Shown here: one piece after another, positions 34,882 through 44,146 of the stretch
How the letters are laid out: every line of letters begins with the position of its first letter
Position numbering within the stretch: the stretch's first letter is position 1
NCBI GenBank assembly: GCA_041736625.1
Contig: JBGSTG010000057.1
Location: 1-64,000, forward strand
Length of the DNA stretch: 64,000 nucleotides
Direction: 5' to 3'
DNA from: M3007 sp041736625
Lineage (GTDB): Bacteria > Bacteroidota > Bacteroidia > Chitinophagales > Saprospiraceae
Program-made: the position numbers and the translations under genes
The notes under the pieces: model-generated
Databases searched by the model: none
Told to the model about the DNA's origin: nothing
What the model saw: only the letters and a program-made list of their open reading frames with translations

Positions 34882-37797
34882 ATGAAACACCTCCTTTCCC
34901 TCCTGCTTTTTTTCCTGCCCACGCTCTTATGGGCACAAGACATTGACTCCACCGCCATCCGGCAGGTGGACAGCCTCATCCAGGTGTCCCGCACGCTCAC
35001 CGGGCAGCGGCAATACGAGCAGGCGCTGGCGGTGAATGCCGAGGCGGAGCGGCTGGCATTGGCGGGTTGGGGCCGGGAATCGGCGGTGTATGGGCGTTGT
35101 TGTTTTAACCGAGGCAGGGTATTTTACTACAAAGGAGACAAGACAAATGCCGAAAAATGGTATCTGGAATCCAGCGGCATCTATGAGAAAACGGTGGGCA
35201 AGGAACACCCCGAGTATGCCTGGAGCCTGCATAACCTTGGACTCCTTTACAAGACGATGGGTTACTACGAACAAGCCGAGTCCCTTTACCTCGAAGCCAA
35301 AGCCATCCGCGAAAAAGTGCTGGGTAAGGAGCATGCCGATTATGCCACGAGCGTGGCCAACCTGGCAAACCTTTACTATGCAATGGGCAACTACGAAAAG
35401 GCCGAGCCGCTCCACCTCGAAGCCAAAGCTATCCGGGAAAAAGTGTTGGGGAGAGAGCATCCACATTATGCCCATAGCCTGAACAACCTGGCAATTCATT
35501 ATTATGAAATGGGCAACTACGAAAAAGCCGAGCCACTCTATCTCGAAGCCATAGCCATTAGGGAAAAAGTGCTGGGTAAGGAGCATCCCGACTATGCCTC
35601 CGGCATAGAAAACCTGGCAATCCTTTACCATGACATGGGAAACTTCGAAAAAGTCGAGCCCCTCTACCTCGAAGCCAAAGCCATCCGGGAAAAAGTGTTG
35701 GGCAAAGAGCATCCCGATTATGCTACCAGTCTGAACAACCTCGCCGTGTTTTACGATGACATGGGCAGCTACGAAAAAGCCGAGCCCCTCTACCTCGAAG
35801 CCAAATCCATTTGGGAAAAAGCGTTGGGCAAGGAGAACCTCGATTATGTCTCAGCCCCCAACAACCTGGCAAACCTATATTATGAAATGGGCAACTACGA
35901 AAAAGTTGAACCCCTTCACCTCGAAGCCAAAGCCATCCGCGAAAAAGTGTTGGGCAAGGAGCACCCCGATTATGTCGCAAGCCTGGAGAACCTGATACGT
36001 TTGTATGAAAGACAAAGCCGATTTTTAGACTCGGAACCTTTACAGGAAGAAGCCTTTAAGCTATCTCAAACAAGAGCGGAAAATGCCACTTCCTTTCTTT
36101 CAGAGTATGAACTCGCTAAATATATAACAAAATTTCGAAAAAGCGGATTTGATTTGAGCGCATACCTGCTTGCCCGTATGAATGCTGAGGCACAACCCGG
36201 AATACTCCCCGCATTGGCTTATGACCATGCGCTTTTGTACAAAGGATTTATCATGTCCGCTGCTTCCAGACTCAATTCGTCAGCACTAACCTCACCGGAA
36301 ACAGCGGAAATCAACCTCCGCCTCAAAGCGTACCGTCGCCTTCTCGCCGCAGAATACGCGAAACCCATCGCCGATCGAAATGGCGTCGCTGAACTGGAAG
36401 AAGAAGCTAACCTTGCCGAAAAGGAACTTACCCGATCCGTTGCAGGGTATGCAGAGGCTAAACGGCAGGTAAAGTGGCAGGATGTAAAAGCAGTTTTAAA
36501 GCCGTCAACGGCTGCTATCGAGATGGTACATTTTAAAGTCTATTTTCCCCAGAATACAGATAGCATCATGTATGCTGCCCTCCTGCTGCTGCCTGGCAGT
36601 TCGCAGCCCACCTTCATCTCACTTTTTGAGGAAAAGCAACTTGACAGTCTTCTCCAAACCCGGGGCGAGCGCCGGGCCGACTACGTAAACAATCTTTACG
36701 CCATAGCCGACAGGGGGGCAAAGCCCCTTGGGCATCCGAAAAAGTCCTTATACGAACTCCTCTGGCGACCTTTGGAGAAAGAATTGGCCGGTGTCCAAAC
36801 CATTTATTACGCGCCCTCCGGCCTGCTGCACCGCCTGAACCTGGGCGCAATTCCTGTCCCTCCCTCCCCGGGAGGCGGACAGGAGGCCGAGGACGAAACG
36901 CTGTCCGACCACTATCAACTGGTGGAAATGGGCAGCACGAGGCAATTGGTCGTTCCGCACCCATCGGTCCATTCGGAGAATACAGCGATGCTTTTCGGTG
37001 GTATCCAGTACGAAATGGACAGCATCGCCATGGCGCAAGCGAACCTAAGCCTTGGCAGCGATGTGCTGCTGGCCAGCCGGGGCAGTCTGTCGTTTGCGAA
37101 TGCCGACTCCACCCTGCGGGGCGGCGCCTGGAGCTACCTGAAATGGACGGACAAAGAGGTGACCGCTCTGGAACCGATTTTGAAAACCGCCGGTATCCAG
37201 GCCGGTGTAAGGAAGGGGTTTTCGGCCACAGAGGAGTCGTTCAAGGCCATGGGTACGGGCAGGCCATCGCCACGTGTGTTGCACATCGCCACCCACGGCT
37301 ACTTTTTCCCGGACCCGAAGACCTCACCCCCCAATCCCCTATCCGGGGGAGAGGGGGAGCCAACTTTCCGGTTGAGCGACCACCCTATGCTCCGCTCCGG
37401 GCTCGTTTTGGCAGGCGGAAACGCCGCATGGCAGGGGGCAATAACGTTGGAAGGACGGGAAGACGGCATCCTCACCGCCTACGAAATCAGCCAGATGAAC
37501 CTGTCGAACACCGAACTCGTCGTGCTCTCCGCCTGCGAAACCGGCCTGGGCGACATCCAGGGCAACGAGGGTGTGTACGGTCTGCAGCGGGCCTTCAAAA
37601 TCGCCGGAGCGAAGTACCTGATCATGTCCCTCTGGCAGGTGCCCGACCAGGAGACTTCGGTGTTTATGACGACTTTTTACAAACATTGGCTCACAGATAA
37701 ACAGCCGATTCCCGATGCCTTTCGCACCACGCAGCAGGAGATGCGGGAGCGGTTTATCAATCCGTATCAGTGGGCGGGGTTTGTGCTGGTGGAGTGA
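34882..37797 (+). CDS. Secreted TPR-CHAT protease, paralogue 1
   Basis: 971 residues. Signal peptide MKHLLSLLLFFLPTLLWAQ. About seven 42-residue kinesin-light-chain-like TPRs (about 100-375, consensus LGKEHPDYATSLNNLA...MGNYEKAEPLYLEAKAIREKV), a helical linker, and a C-terminal CHAT caspase-fold domain (about 620-971) with catalytic His805 (HIATHGYFF) and Cys885 (VVLSACETGLGDIQGN). Both catalytic residues are intact. CHAT proteases cleave protein partners. The better-known TPR-CHAT of type III-E CRISPR is cytosolic, whereas the signal peptide places this one outside the inner membrane. Its first ~60 codons and last ~100 codons are almost identical in DNA to paralogue 2, while the TPRs differ. 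Target unknown. Confidence 0.88.
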   Translation: MKHLLSLLLFFLPTLLWAQDIDSTAIRQVDSLIQVSRTLTGQRQYEQALAVNAEAERLALAGWGRESAVYGRCCFNRGRVFYYKGDKTNAEKWYLESSGIYEKTVGKEHPEYAWSLHNLGLLYKTMGYYEQAESLYLEAKAIREKVLGKEHADYATSVANLANLYYAMGNYEKAEPLHLEAKAIREKVLGREHPHYAHSLNNLAIHYYEMGNYEKAEPLYLEAIAIREKVLGKEHPDYASGIENLAILYHDMGNFEKVEPLYLEAKAIREKVLGKEHPDYATSLNNLAVFYDDMGSYEKAEPLYLEAKSIWEKALGKENLDYVSAPNNLANLYYEMGNYEKVEPLHLEAKAIREKVLGKEHPDYVASLENLIRLYERQSRFLDSEPLQEEAFKLSQTRAENATSFLSEYELAKYITKFRKSGFDLSAYLLARMNAEAQPGILPALAYDHALLYKGFIMSAASRLNSSALTSPETAEINLRLKAYRRLLAAEYAKPIADRNGVAELEEEANLAEKELTRSVAGYAEAKRQVKWQDVKAVLKPSTAAIEMVHFKVYFPQNTDSIMYAALLLLPGSSQPTFISLFEEKQLDSLLQTRGERRADYVNNLYAIADRGAKPLGHPKKSLYELLWRPLEKELAGVQTIYYAPSGLLHRLNLGAIPVPPSPGGGQEAEDETLSDHYQLVEMGSTRQLVVPHPSVHSENTAMLFGGIQYEMDSIAMAQANLSLGSDVLLASRGSLSFANADSTLRGGAWSYLKWTDKEVTALEPILKTAGIQAGVRKGFSATEESFKAMGTGRPSPRVLHIATHGYFFPDPKTSPPNPLSGGEGEPTFRLSDHPMLRSGLVLAGGNAAWQGAITLEGREDGILTAYEISQMNLSNTELVVLSACETGLGDIQGNEGVYGLQRAFKIAGAKYLIMSLWQVPDQETSVFMTTFYKHWLTDKQPIPDAFRTTQQEMRERFINPYQWAGFVLVE

Positions 37798-37804
37798 CCA
37801 TAAC

Positions 37805-38191
37805 TTAAACCGAGTGTGGGTTGATGACGGTCAGACCCGGAATATTCTTGAAATCGTCTGTATTGCGAGTTACAAGTACGAGTTGATGCACGAGAGCAGT
37901 AGCTGCGATGATGGCATCGGGCAACTTGATTTTAGTTTGTTGTCGGAGTTCGATAGTCTTTAAAACTGCTGTTTCTGTCAAAAGGAATTCATCGGTTGAT
38001 TCTATGAATTCGATCAATACATCCATTTCTGTTTGGGCGCCGTTGTAAGAAAGCAGCTCGATCCGATTGATAACAGATATACTGTGATTGTTTTGTTCCG
38101 TCAATCGCTGCAACCAGGCAGAACCGGAATCCGGTAAAAAACCGCCGAGGAACTCGATGATAACATTGCTATCAATCAAATGCGTTGCCAT
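37805..38191 (-). CDS. vapC: PIN-domain toxin (VapC family)
   Basis: 128 residues. The four acidic PIN positions are visible: Asp7 (LIDSNVIIEFL), Glu43 (INRIELLSY), Asp91 (LPDAIIAATA) and Asp112 (RNTDDFKNI). PIN toxins are Mg-dependent RNases that usually cut tRNA or rRNA. The start lies inside the antitoxin gene (16-base overlap), the normal antitoxin-toxin order. It sits tail-to-tail with CHAT paralogue 1, only 8 bases from its stop. Confidence 0.88.
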   Translation of the reverse strand: MATHLIDSNVIIEFLGGFLPDSGSAWLQRLTEQNNHSISVINRIELLSYNGAQTEMDVLIEFIESTDEFLLTETAVLKTIELRQQTKIKLPDAIIAATALVHQLVLVTRNTDDFKNIPGLTVINPHSV

Positions 38192-38388
38192 TCTTTTCTT
38201 GATAGTTCAATGTGTTGTAGCATTTTAGAAGCCGTTGTTCCAGACAATCTGCCTGCCCATTGTTTTTTGGGTGATGGCGCAGAACTCATTATTTTGGCAG
38301 GACGCAACTTTATAATATTCAAGCGTTCAAGTTGTTGGAGCAGTGCCAACGCGTCGTCATTAAGCAGTTCAACTGTTATGGTCTGCAT
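38176..38388 (-). CDS. vapB: Antitoxin partner of the PIN toxin
   Basis: 70 residues. MQTITVELLNDDALALLQQLERLNIIKL is a short ribbon-helix-helix-like start (strand then helix). A basic/proline middle and a C-terminal helix (LSRKEWQRI) would wrap the toxin. Identified chiefly by size and by its 16-base overlap with vapC. The gene pair lies between CHAT paralogue 1 and a broken copy of the CHAT 3' end. Confidence 0.75.
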   Translation of the reverse strand: MQTITVELLNDDALALLQQLERLNIIKLRPAKIMSSAPSPKKQWAGRLSGTTASKMLQHIELSRKEWQRI

Positions 38389-38466
38389 ACTGGAAAAAAT
38401 TTTAACAAAGTTAAGCTTTTTTTGACAAGTATTGTACGCTACGCATTATAGTGCTAATTAAGTTAA

Positions 38467-38731
38467 TTTTGCTCTCTGCCTGCGAAACCTTCCGGGCAAC
38501 GAAGGCGTGTACGGCCTGCAACGCGCTTTCAAAATCGCCGGCGCGAAGTATCTCGTCATGAGCCTCTGGCAGGTGCCCGACCAGGAGACCTCGGTGTTCA
38601 TGACCACTTTTTACAAGCATTGGCTTACGGGCAAACAGCCGATTCCCGATGCCTTCCGCACCACGCAGCAGGAGATGCGGGAGCGGTTTATTAATCCGTA
38701 TCAGTGGGCGGGGTTTGTGCTGGTGGAGTAG
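38467..38731 (+). pseudogene. Remnant of a CHAT gene 3' end (copy 3)
   Basis: The sequence starts with a damaged form of the catalytic block (LSACET, with about 20 bases missing). From 38497 it is almost identical to the last 230 bases of both CHAT genes: EGVYGLQRAFKIAGAKYLVMSLWQVPDQ to QWAGFVLVE-stop. Without the rest of the gene it cannot be functional. With paralogue 1 it brackets vapBC. Confidence 0.85.
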
Positions 38732-38846
38732 TGTATGCGCTGGTTCAAAAGGTGAATGCGAACACAAGAACAAAGGCGACAGAAATGGCGGATAAAGCCT
38801 TTATCTTTACTTTTTCGTTTCGTCTTCACCTAAGCTACCCTAACCA

Positions 38847-41759
38847 TTGAAACACCTCTTTCCTCTCCTGCTTTTTTTCCTGCCCGCGCTACTGTGTGCA
38901 CAAGCAGTCGACTCCACCGCCATCCGGCAGGTGGATAGCCTCATCCAGGTTTCCCGCACGCTCACCGGGCAGCAGCAATACGAGCAGGCGCTGGCGGTGA
39001 ATGCCGAGGCGGAGCAGCTGGCATTGGGGCATTTCGGCCGGGAGTCGGCGGTGTATGGACGTTGTTGCTTTAACCGGGGCAGGGTATTTTACTTCAAAGG
39101 AGACAAGACAAATGCCGAAAAATGGTATCTGGAATCCAAAGGCATCTATGAGAAAACGGTGGGCAAGGAACACCCCGAGTATGCCTGGAGCCTGAACAAC
39201 CTGGCACTTTTGTACGCTACCATGGGCCAATACGAAAGAGCCGAACCGCTTAACCTCGAAGCCCTGGTCATTCGGGAAAAGGCCTTGGGCAAAGAACATC
39301 CCGATTATGCCAGTAGCCTGAACAACCTGGCGACGCTTTACATGGACATGGGCCAATACGAAAAAGCGGAACCACTTCTCCTCGAAGCCAAAGACATTCG
39401 GGAAAAAGCGTTGGGGAAGGAACATCCACATTATGCCCATAGCCTGAACAACCTGGCAAATCTGTACTATACCCTGGGCCAATACGAAAAAGCCGAACCG
39501 CTTCACCTCGAAGCCAAGGACATTCGGGGAAAAGCCCTGGGCAAAGCACACCCCGAGTATGCCCAAAGCCTGAACAACCTGGCGGCTCTCTATGGCAAAA
39601 TGCACCAATACGAAAAAGCCGAACGGCTTCACCTTGAAGGAATAGACATTCTGGAAAAATCCCTGGGAAAGGAACATCCCGAGTATGCCCGCAGCTTGTA
39701 CAACCTGGCACTTATGTACCATACCATGGGCCTGTACGAAAAAGCCGAGCCGCTTTTCCTCGAAGCCCTGGCCATCTGGGGAAAAACATTGGGCAAGGAA
39801 CACCCCCTGTATGCCCATTGCCTGAATAACCTGGCAAATCTTTACAGGGTTATGGGCCAAAATGAAAAGGCCGAACGGCTTTTCCGCGAAGCCCTGGCCA
39901 TTCGGGAAAAATCCCTGGGCAAACAACATCCCGAGTATGTCAGCAGCCTAAACAATCTGGCGCTTCTGTACCACGATATGGATCAAACTAAAAAAGCCGA
40001 ACCGCTTTTCCTCGAACTTTCTTCGGCCAATAAACGCCTGCTCGAAAAAGCCGCTCTCCACCTGTCTGAACGGGAACTCAACATTTACCTGAATACGTTT
40101 TCAATAAGACAAAACAATTCCCTCTCGTTCACCCATACTACCGGCAGCAAAATATTAATCCCCACCGACTACGACAACAGCCTGTTTTACAAAGGCTTTT
40201 TATTGCAGTCCGCCGGCCGTATCCGGCAATTAGCCCTTTCGGATACAGCCGCTACCGAAAAATTCAACCGACTCAAGGGCTACCAACGCAGGCTCGCCAC
40301 TTTATATGCAATGCCCATTGCCAAACGCGACAGCGCCCTGGTGGCCCAACTGGAAACCCAGGCCAACGACCTCGAAAAAGACCTCACCCGAACGGTGGCC
40401 GGATATGCCCAAACCAAACGCCAGGTGACCTGGCTGGATGTGCAGGCCGCCCTCAAGCCAGGAGAAGCGGCCGTGGAATTCGTTCACTACCGGTATTACC
40501 ACAAAAAATCAACCGATAGCACCCTCTATGCCGCCCTGGTGCTGCAGCCCGGGAACACCGATCCGGTGTTCATATCGCTTTTTGAAGAACGCTCCCTTGA
40601 CAGCCTTTTATCTACGCACGGCGAACGCAAGGCGGATTACGTAAACAATCTCTACGCCATACCCGACAGAGGGGCCACCCCCCTCGGGCTTCTGCAAAAG
40701 TCCTTATACGAACTCCTGTGGCGACCTTTGGAGAAAGAGCTGTCCGGTGTCAAGACCGTTTATTTTTCCCCTTCCGGATTGCTACACCGCCTGAACCTGG
40801 GCGCAATTCCTATTCCTCCCCCTTTGGATGGGGGACAGGGAGCGGCGGCGGATGAGACGCTGTCCGACCGCTTTCGGATGATTGCCCTCACCAGTACCCG
40901 GCAGTTGGTGGTGCCGGATATGGTCCATGCGACCGGGAAAGACGCCGCCCTGTTCGGCGGAATCCAGTACAACATGGACAGCACCGCCATCCCGACGGCC
41001 GGCCATGCGTATGCAATCGACCAACTCGCCTCACGGGGCGAACTCTCCTTCACGTACACCGATTCTACCTACCGCAGCAATACCTGGCGTTACCTGAAAT
41101 GGACGGAAAAAGAAGTGGACAACATCACGGCTACCCTTGCTGCTTCCGGCATCCAAACCGACACCCGAAAAGGCTACACTGCCACGGAAGAATCTTTTAA
41201 AACCATTGGACGCAACGGCTCATCCCCCCGCATTCTCCACCTCGCCACCCATGGTTTTTTCTTCCCCGATCCCAAGATCAGCGCTACGCCCTCGCCTCTG
41301 GAGAGTGGGCCGGGAGGGGAGGCCGTCAAGCTCAGCGACCACCCCATGATCCGCTCCGGCCTCATCCTCGCCGGCGCCAACCACGCCTGGGCCACCGGCA
41401 AACCCCTGCGCGAGGGTATGGAAGACGGCATCCTGACCGCTTACGAAATCAGCCAGATGAACCTGTCGAACACCGAACTCGTCGTGCTCTCCGCCTGCGA
41501 AACCGGCCTGGGCGACATCCAGGGCAACGAGGGCGTGTACGGCCTGCAACGTGCTTTCAAGATCGCCGGGGCGAAGTACCTCGTCATGAGCCTGTGGCAG
41601 GTGCCCGACCAGGAGACTTCGGTATTTATGACGACTTTTTACAAGCACTGGCTTACGGACAAACAGCCGATTCCCGATGCCTTCCGCACCACGCAGCAGG
41701 AGATGCGGGAGCGGTTTATCAATCCGTATCAGTGGGCGGGGTTTGTGTTGGTGGAGTGA
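38847..41759 (+). CDS. Secreted TPR-CHAT protease, paralogue 2
   Basis: 970 residues. It starts with TTG 38847, exactly where paralogue 1 has ATG (the base before TTGAAACAC differs), followed by the same signal peptide type (KHLFPLLLFFLPALLCAQ). TPRs at about 95-395 keep the LGKEHPEYAxSLNNLA...GQYEKAEPLxLEA consensus, but units differ from paralogue 1 in sequence and number (about eight). The CHAT domain has His802 (HLATHGFFFPDP) and Cys884 (VLSACETGLGDIQGN). The last ~300 bases are nearly identical to paralogue 1. A start-codon change to TTG may lower translation. Likely a secreted or periplasmic caspase-like protease; substrate unknown. Confidence 0.87.
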   Translation: MKHLFPLLLFFLPALLCAQAVDSTAIRQVDSLIQVSRTLTGQQQYEQALAVNAEAEQLALGHFGRESAVYGRCCFNRGRVFYFKGDKTNAEKWYLESKGIYEKTVGKEHPEYAWSLNNLALLYATMGQYERAEPLNLEALVIREKALGKEHPDYASSLNNLATLYMDMGQYEKAEPLLLEAKDIREKALGKEHPHYAHSLNNLANLYYTLGQYEKAEPLHLEAKDIRGKALGKAHPEYAQSLNNLAALYGKMHQYEKAERLHLEGIDILEKSLGKEHPEYARSLYNLALMYHTMGLYEKAEPLFLEALAIWGKTLGKEHPLYAHCLNNLANLYRVMGQNEKAERLFREALAIREKSLGKQHPEYVSSLNNLALLYHDMDQTKKAEPLFLELSSANKRLLEKAALHLSERELNIYLNTFSIRQNNSLSFTHTTGSKILIPTDYDNSLFYKGFLLQSAGRIRQLALSDTAATEKFNRLKGYQRRLATLYAMPIAKRDSALVAQLETQANDLEKDLTRTVAGYAQTKRQVTWLDVQAALKPGEAAVEFVHYRYYHKKSTDSTLYAALVLQPGNTDPVFISLFEERSLDSLLSTHGERKADYVNNLYAIPDRGATPLGLLQKSLYELLWRPLEKELSGVKTVYFSPSGLLHRLNLGAIPIPPPLDGGQGAAADETLSDRFRMIALTSTRQLVVPDMVHATGKDAALFGGIQYNMDSTAIPTAGHAYAIDQLASRGELSFTYTDSTYRSNTWRYLKWTEKEVDNITATLAASGIQTDTRKGYTATEESFKTIGRNGSSPRILHLATHGFFFPDPKISATPSPLESGPGGEAVKLSDHPMIRSGLILAGANHAWATGKPLREGMEDGILTAYEISQMNLSNTELVVLSACETGLGDIQGNEGVYGLQRAFKIAGAKYLVMSLWQVPDQETSVFMTTFYKHWLTDKQPIPDAFRTTQQEMRERFINPYQWAGFVLVE

Positions 41760-41827
41760 GAACGCCTTCGCTTGGGCTTTCGCGGCTACAACTGGTTTTG
41801 CGTTGATAGCGGGTGTCGTTTCATGGA

Positions 41828-42970
41828 TCATACCACATCCTCCAACGCATTCCACGGAATTACACGTCCTTCCTGTCGGCTCGAGCTGGCATCGCCCCCA
41901 TAGACCACGGCCCCATTTCCGGCAGGATTCCCGGTAAGTCGGGCCCAGTAGTTCAACCCTTTGAAATAATCCGGATTAACGGTTTTTCCGTACTTCATTT
42001 CAAAGGCATGAATAACAGAGCCTTTTTCGATCAACAGGTCAACTTCGTTGCCGTTGCTGTCGCGAAAAAAATAAAACCGGGGCAATTCGCCGCGATTGTA
42101 GCGCTGTTTGGCCAATTCAACAATAATCGCGTTTTCAAAAATAGCGCCGACCGCAAAATGTGTGGCCAGTTGTGTTGGTTCGGCAACCCCCAGTAACCAG
42201 GATAGCAATCCCGTATCCCAAAAATAGAGTTTGGGCATCTTGATGACACGCTTGTTGAAATTGTTGAAGTACGGAGGCAACAGGAAAATCGTAAACGAAG
42301 CCTCCAGCACAGATATCCAGGCCTTGGCCGTGTTTACACTGATCCCCGTATCAGCGGCAAGGGAAGAAAAATTCAATATCTGGCCGGCGCGGCCGGCGCA
42401 CAGGCGTACGAAGCGCTCAAAATCGAGCAGGTTGCCCACATTCAGCAAGGTCCGGACATCGCGTTCCAGATAGGTGCGCAAATAGTTCGGAAAAAAAATA
42501 GGTGGAGGCGTTTCTTTGTCATACAAGGCAGGAAAACCGCCCTTCCACAGCCACTCGTCCAGCGTAACGACGGGCATTTCCACACGGCTGAACGGTAACA
42601 AGGTTAGTAGTCCAACACGCCCCGCCAGGGATTGAGTGACCTGTTCCATCAGCAAAAAGTTTTGAGAGCCTGAGATCAGAAATTTTAATTTCCGGTTCAG
42701 GTCTACACGGGTTTGCAGGTACGAAAAAAGTTCAGGCGCCAATTGTGCTTCATCAATAATACTGCCTCCCGAAAATTGATCAAGGAACCCCCTGGGGTCA
42801 GTCAGGGCAAAACGACGCTGATCGGGGTCTTCCATCGAACTGTATGGCAAGTCTGGAAACTGATGCTGCAACAGCGTGGTTTTACCCGATTGCCTCGGAC
42901 CGAATACGGAAACGATGGGGTAGTATCGAAGGAATTCAGCAACCTGTGCAGAAAGAATTCGGTTAATCAT
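41828..42970 (-). CDS. AAA ATPase with DUF4143 domain, second copy
   Basis: 380 residues from ATG 42970 (MINRILSAQVAEFLRYYPIVSVFGPRQSGKTT); the frame opens at TTG 42979. Walker A GPRQSGKTT (about 24-32), Walker B SIIDEAQ (about 70), ISGSQNFLLM sensor, then DUF4143: NYLRTYLERDVRTLLNVGN, a winged helix (FSSLAADTGISVNTAKAWISVLEASF), and LYFWDTGLLSWLLG...NEVDLLIEKGSVIHAFEMKYGK. The same family as the gene at 33610, but only distantly similar, so not a recent duplicate. Convergent with CHAT paralogue 2 and followed upstream by a CHAT 3' remnant. Confidence 0.85.
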   Translation of the reverse strand: MINRILSAQVAEFLRYYPIVSVFGPRQSGKTTLLQHQFPDLPYSSMEDPDQRRFALTDPRGFLDQFSGGSIIDEAQLAPELFSYLQTRVDLNRKLKFLISGSQNFLLMEQVTQSLAGRVGLLTLLPFSRVEMPVVTLDEWLWKGGFPALYDKETPPPIFFPNYLRTYLERDVRTLLNVGNLLDFERFVRLCAGRAGQILNFSSLAADTGISVNTAKAWISVLEASFTIFLLPPYFNNFNKRVIKMPKLYFWDTGLLSWLLGVAEPTQLATHFAVGAIFENAIIVELAKQRYNRGELPRFYFFRDSNGNEVDLLIEKGSVIHAFEMKYGKTVNPDYFKGLNYWARLTGNPAGNGAVVYGGDASSSRQEGRVIPWNALEDVV

Positions 42971-42974
42971 TTTA

Positions 42975-43003
42975 TGCAATTTTGCTTTTTAATTGCAAAT
43001 TTA
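42975..43003 (-). promoter_or_regulatory. -7 box with overlapping palindrome before the second DUF4143 gene
   Basis: Minus-strand TAAATTTG at 42996-43003 is a perfect -7 box. TGCAATT (42975-42981) and AATTGCA (42991-42997) form a palindrome with a 9-base spacer that covers the transcription start and touches the -7 box, as in the other DUF4143 gene. Confidence 0.5.
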
Positions 43004-43075
43004 CATAAGTAGTTGACAAAATTCCTACTTGCCACATTTTTTGGTTTTCGCGCAACTTTGATAGCGCTTCATTCT

Positions 43076-43180
43076 AATCGCGTATACGGCCTGCAACGCA
43101 CGTTCCAAATCGCCGGCGCGAAGCACCTCGTCATGAGCCTTTGGCAGGCGCCCGACCAGAAAACTTCGGTGTTTATGACC
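43076..43180 (+). pseudogene. Remnant of a CHAT gene 3' part (copy 4)
   Basis: The frame reads VYGLQRTFQIAGAKHLVMSLWQAPDQKTSVFMTA, matching the segment just after the catalytic Cys in both CHAT genes, with several substitutions. It lacks start, catalytic core and end, and runs into the ftsY 3' end at 43187. More diverged than copy 3, so older. Confidence 0.8.
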
Positions 43181-43186
43181 GCGCGA

Positions 43187-44140
43187 TTAACCAAACAGCG
43201 CATCCACAAACGCCCGTTTGTTAAAAATCTGCAGTTGATCCACGCGTTCGCCCACGCCCACGTAGCGGATGGGAATTTTAAACTGGTCGCTGATGCCCAG
43301 CGCCACGCCGCCTTTGGCGGTGCCGTCGAGCTTGGTGAGGGCCAGCGCGGTGATGGGCGCCACCTCGGTGAAATGGCGGGCTTGTTCCAGCGCGTTTTGC
43401 CCGGTGGAGGCGTCGAGGATGAGCAGCACGTCGTGGGGTGCGCCGGGCAGTACCTTTTCGATGGAGCGGTGGATTTTGCCCAGCTCCTGCATCAGGCTCG
43501 ACTTGTTGTGGAGCCTGCCTGCTGTGTCTATGATGCACACGTCGTAGCCCTCCTGAACCGCATGGCGGGTGGCTTCGAAGGCTACGGCGGCGGGGTCGGC
43601 ATTCATGCCTTTCGTGTAAAACCCGCTGCCCGTGCGTTCGGCCCAGATGCCGAGCTGATCCACGGCGGCGGCGCGGAAGGTGTCGGCGGCGCCCAGCAGC
43701 ACCCGGTAACCCTTGGCCTTGAACTGGTGCGCCAGCTTGCCGATGGTGGTCGTTTTGCCCACGCCGTTCACGCCGATGACGAGCAGGACGTACGGCCTGG
43801 CGCCCTCGGGCACGTCGTAGTCCTCGGTATCTACCGTATTGTTTTCGCTGAGCAGCCGCACGATCTCGTCGCGCAGCATTTCCTGAAGCTCGGAGGCGCT
43901 CATGAACTTATCGCGGGCGACCCGTTCTTCGATGCGCTCGATGATCTTGACGGTAGTATCCAGCCCGACGTCGCTGCTGATCAGCACCTGCTCGAGTTCG
44001 TCGAGTACTTCTTCGTCGACGGTGCTTTTGCCGGCTACCGCGCGAGCCAGCTTGCCGAAAAAGCCTTCTCGGGTCTTTTCCAGGCCCTTGTCGAGGTCCT
44101 CTTTGCGCTCCCGGTTGAAAAATTTATCAAAAAAACCCAT
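43187..44140 (-). CDS. ftsY: Signal recognition particle receptor FtsY
   Basis: 317 residues. Short charged N-terminus (MGFFDKFFNRERKEDLDKGLEK), N domain helices, and G domain with GVNGVGKTTTIGKLA (about 122-136), the DTFRAAAVDQL insertion motif, IIDTAGRL, TKLDGTAKGG and GVGERVDQLQIF. It docks SRP-ribosome complexes at the inner membrane. The stop is next to the CHAT remnant. It is third in a leftward run lytic transglycosylase, LytTR regulator, ftsY with gaps of 23 and 6 bases. Confidence 0.97.
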   Translation of the reverse strand: MGFFDKFFNRERKEDLDKGLEKTREGFFGKLARAVAGKSTVDEEVLDELEQVLISSDVGLDTTVKIIERIEERVARDKFMSASELQEMLRDEIVRLLSENNTVDTEDYDVPEGARPYVLLVIGVNGVGKTTTIGKLAHQFKAKGYRVLLGAADTFRAAAVDQLGIWAERTGSGFYTKGMNADPAAVAFEATRHAVQEGYDVCIIDTAGRLHNKSSLMQELGKIHRSIEKVLPGAPHDVLLILDASTGQNALEQARHFTEVAPITALALTKLDGTAKGGVALGISDQFKIPIRYVGVGERVDQLQIFNKRAFVDALFG

Positions 44141-44146
44141 GGTTTA

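Noticed and set aside
35200..36000. 126-base periodic repeats in both CHAT genes, considered as a repeat array
   Set aside because: They are the coding repeats of 42-residue TPR units in an intact reading frame.
38847..41759. Paralogue 2 of the CHAT pair as a pseudogene because it lacks an ATG start
   Set aside because: TTG replaces the ATG at the same place, the frame is intact over 970 codons and both catalytic residues are kept.
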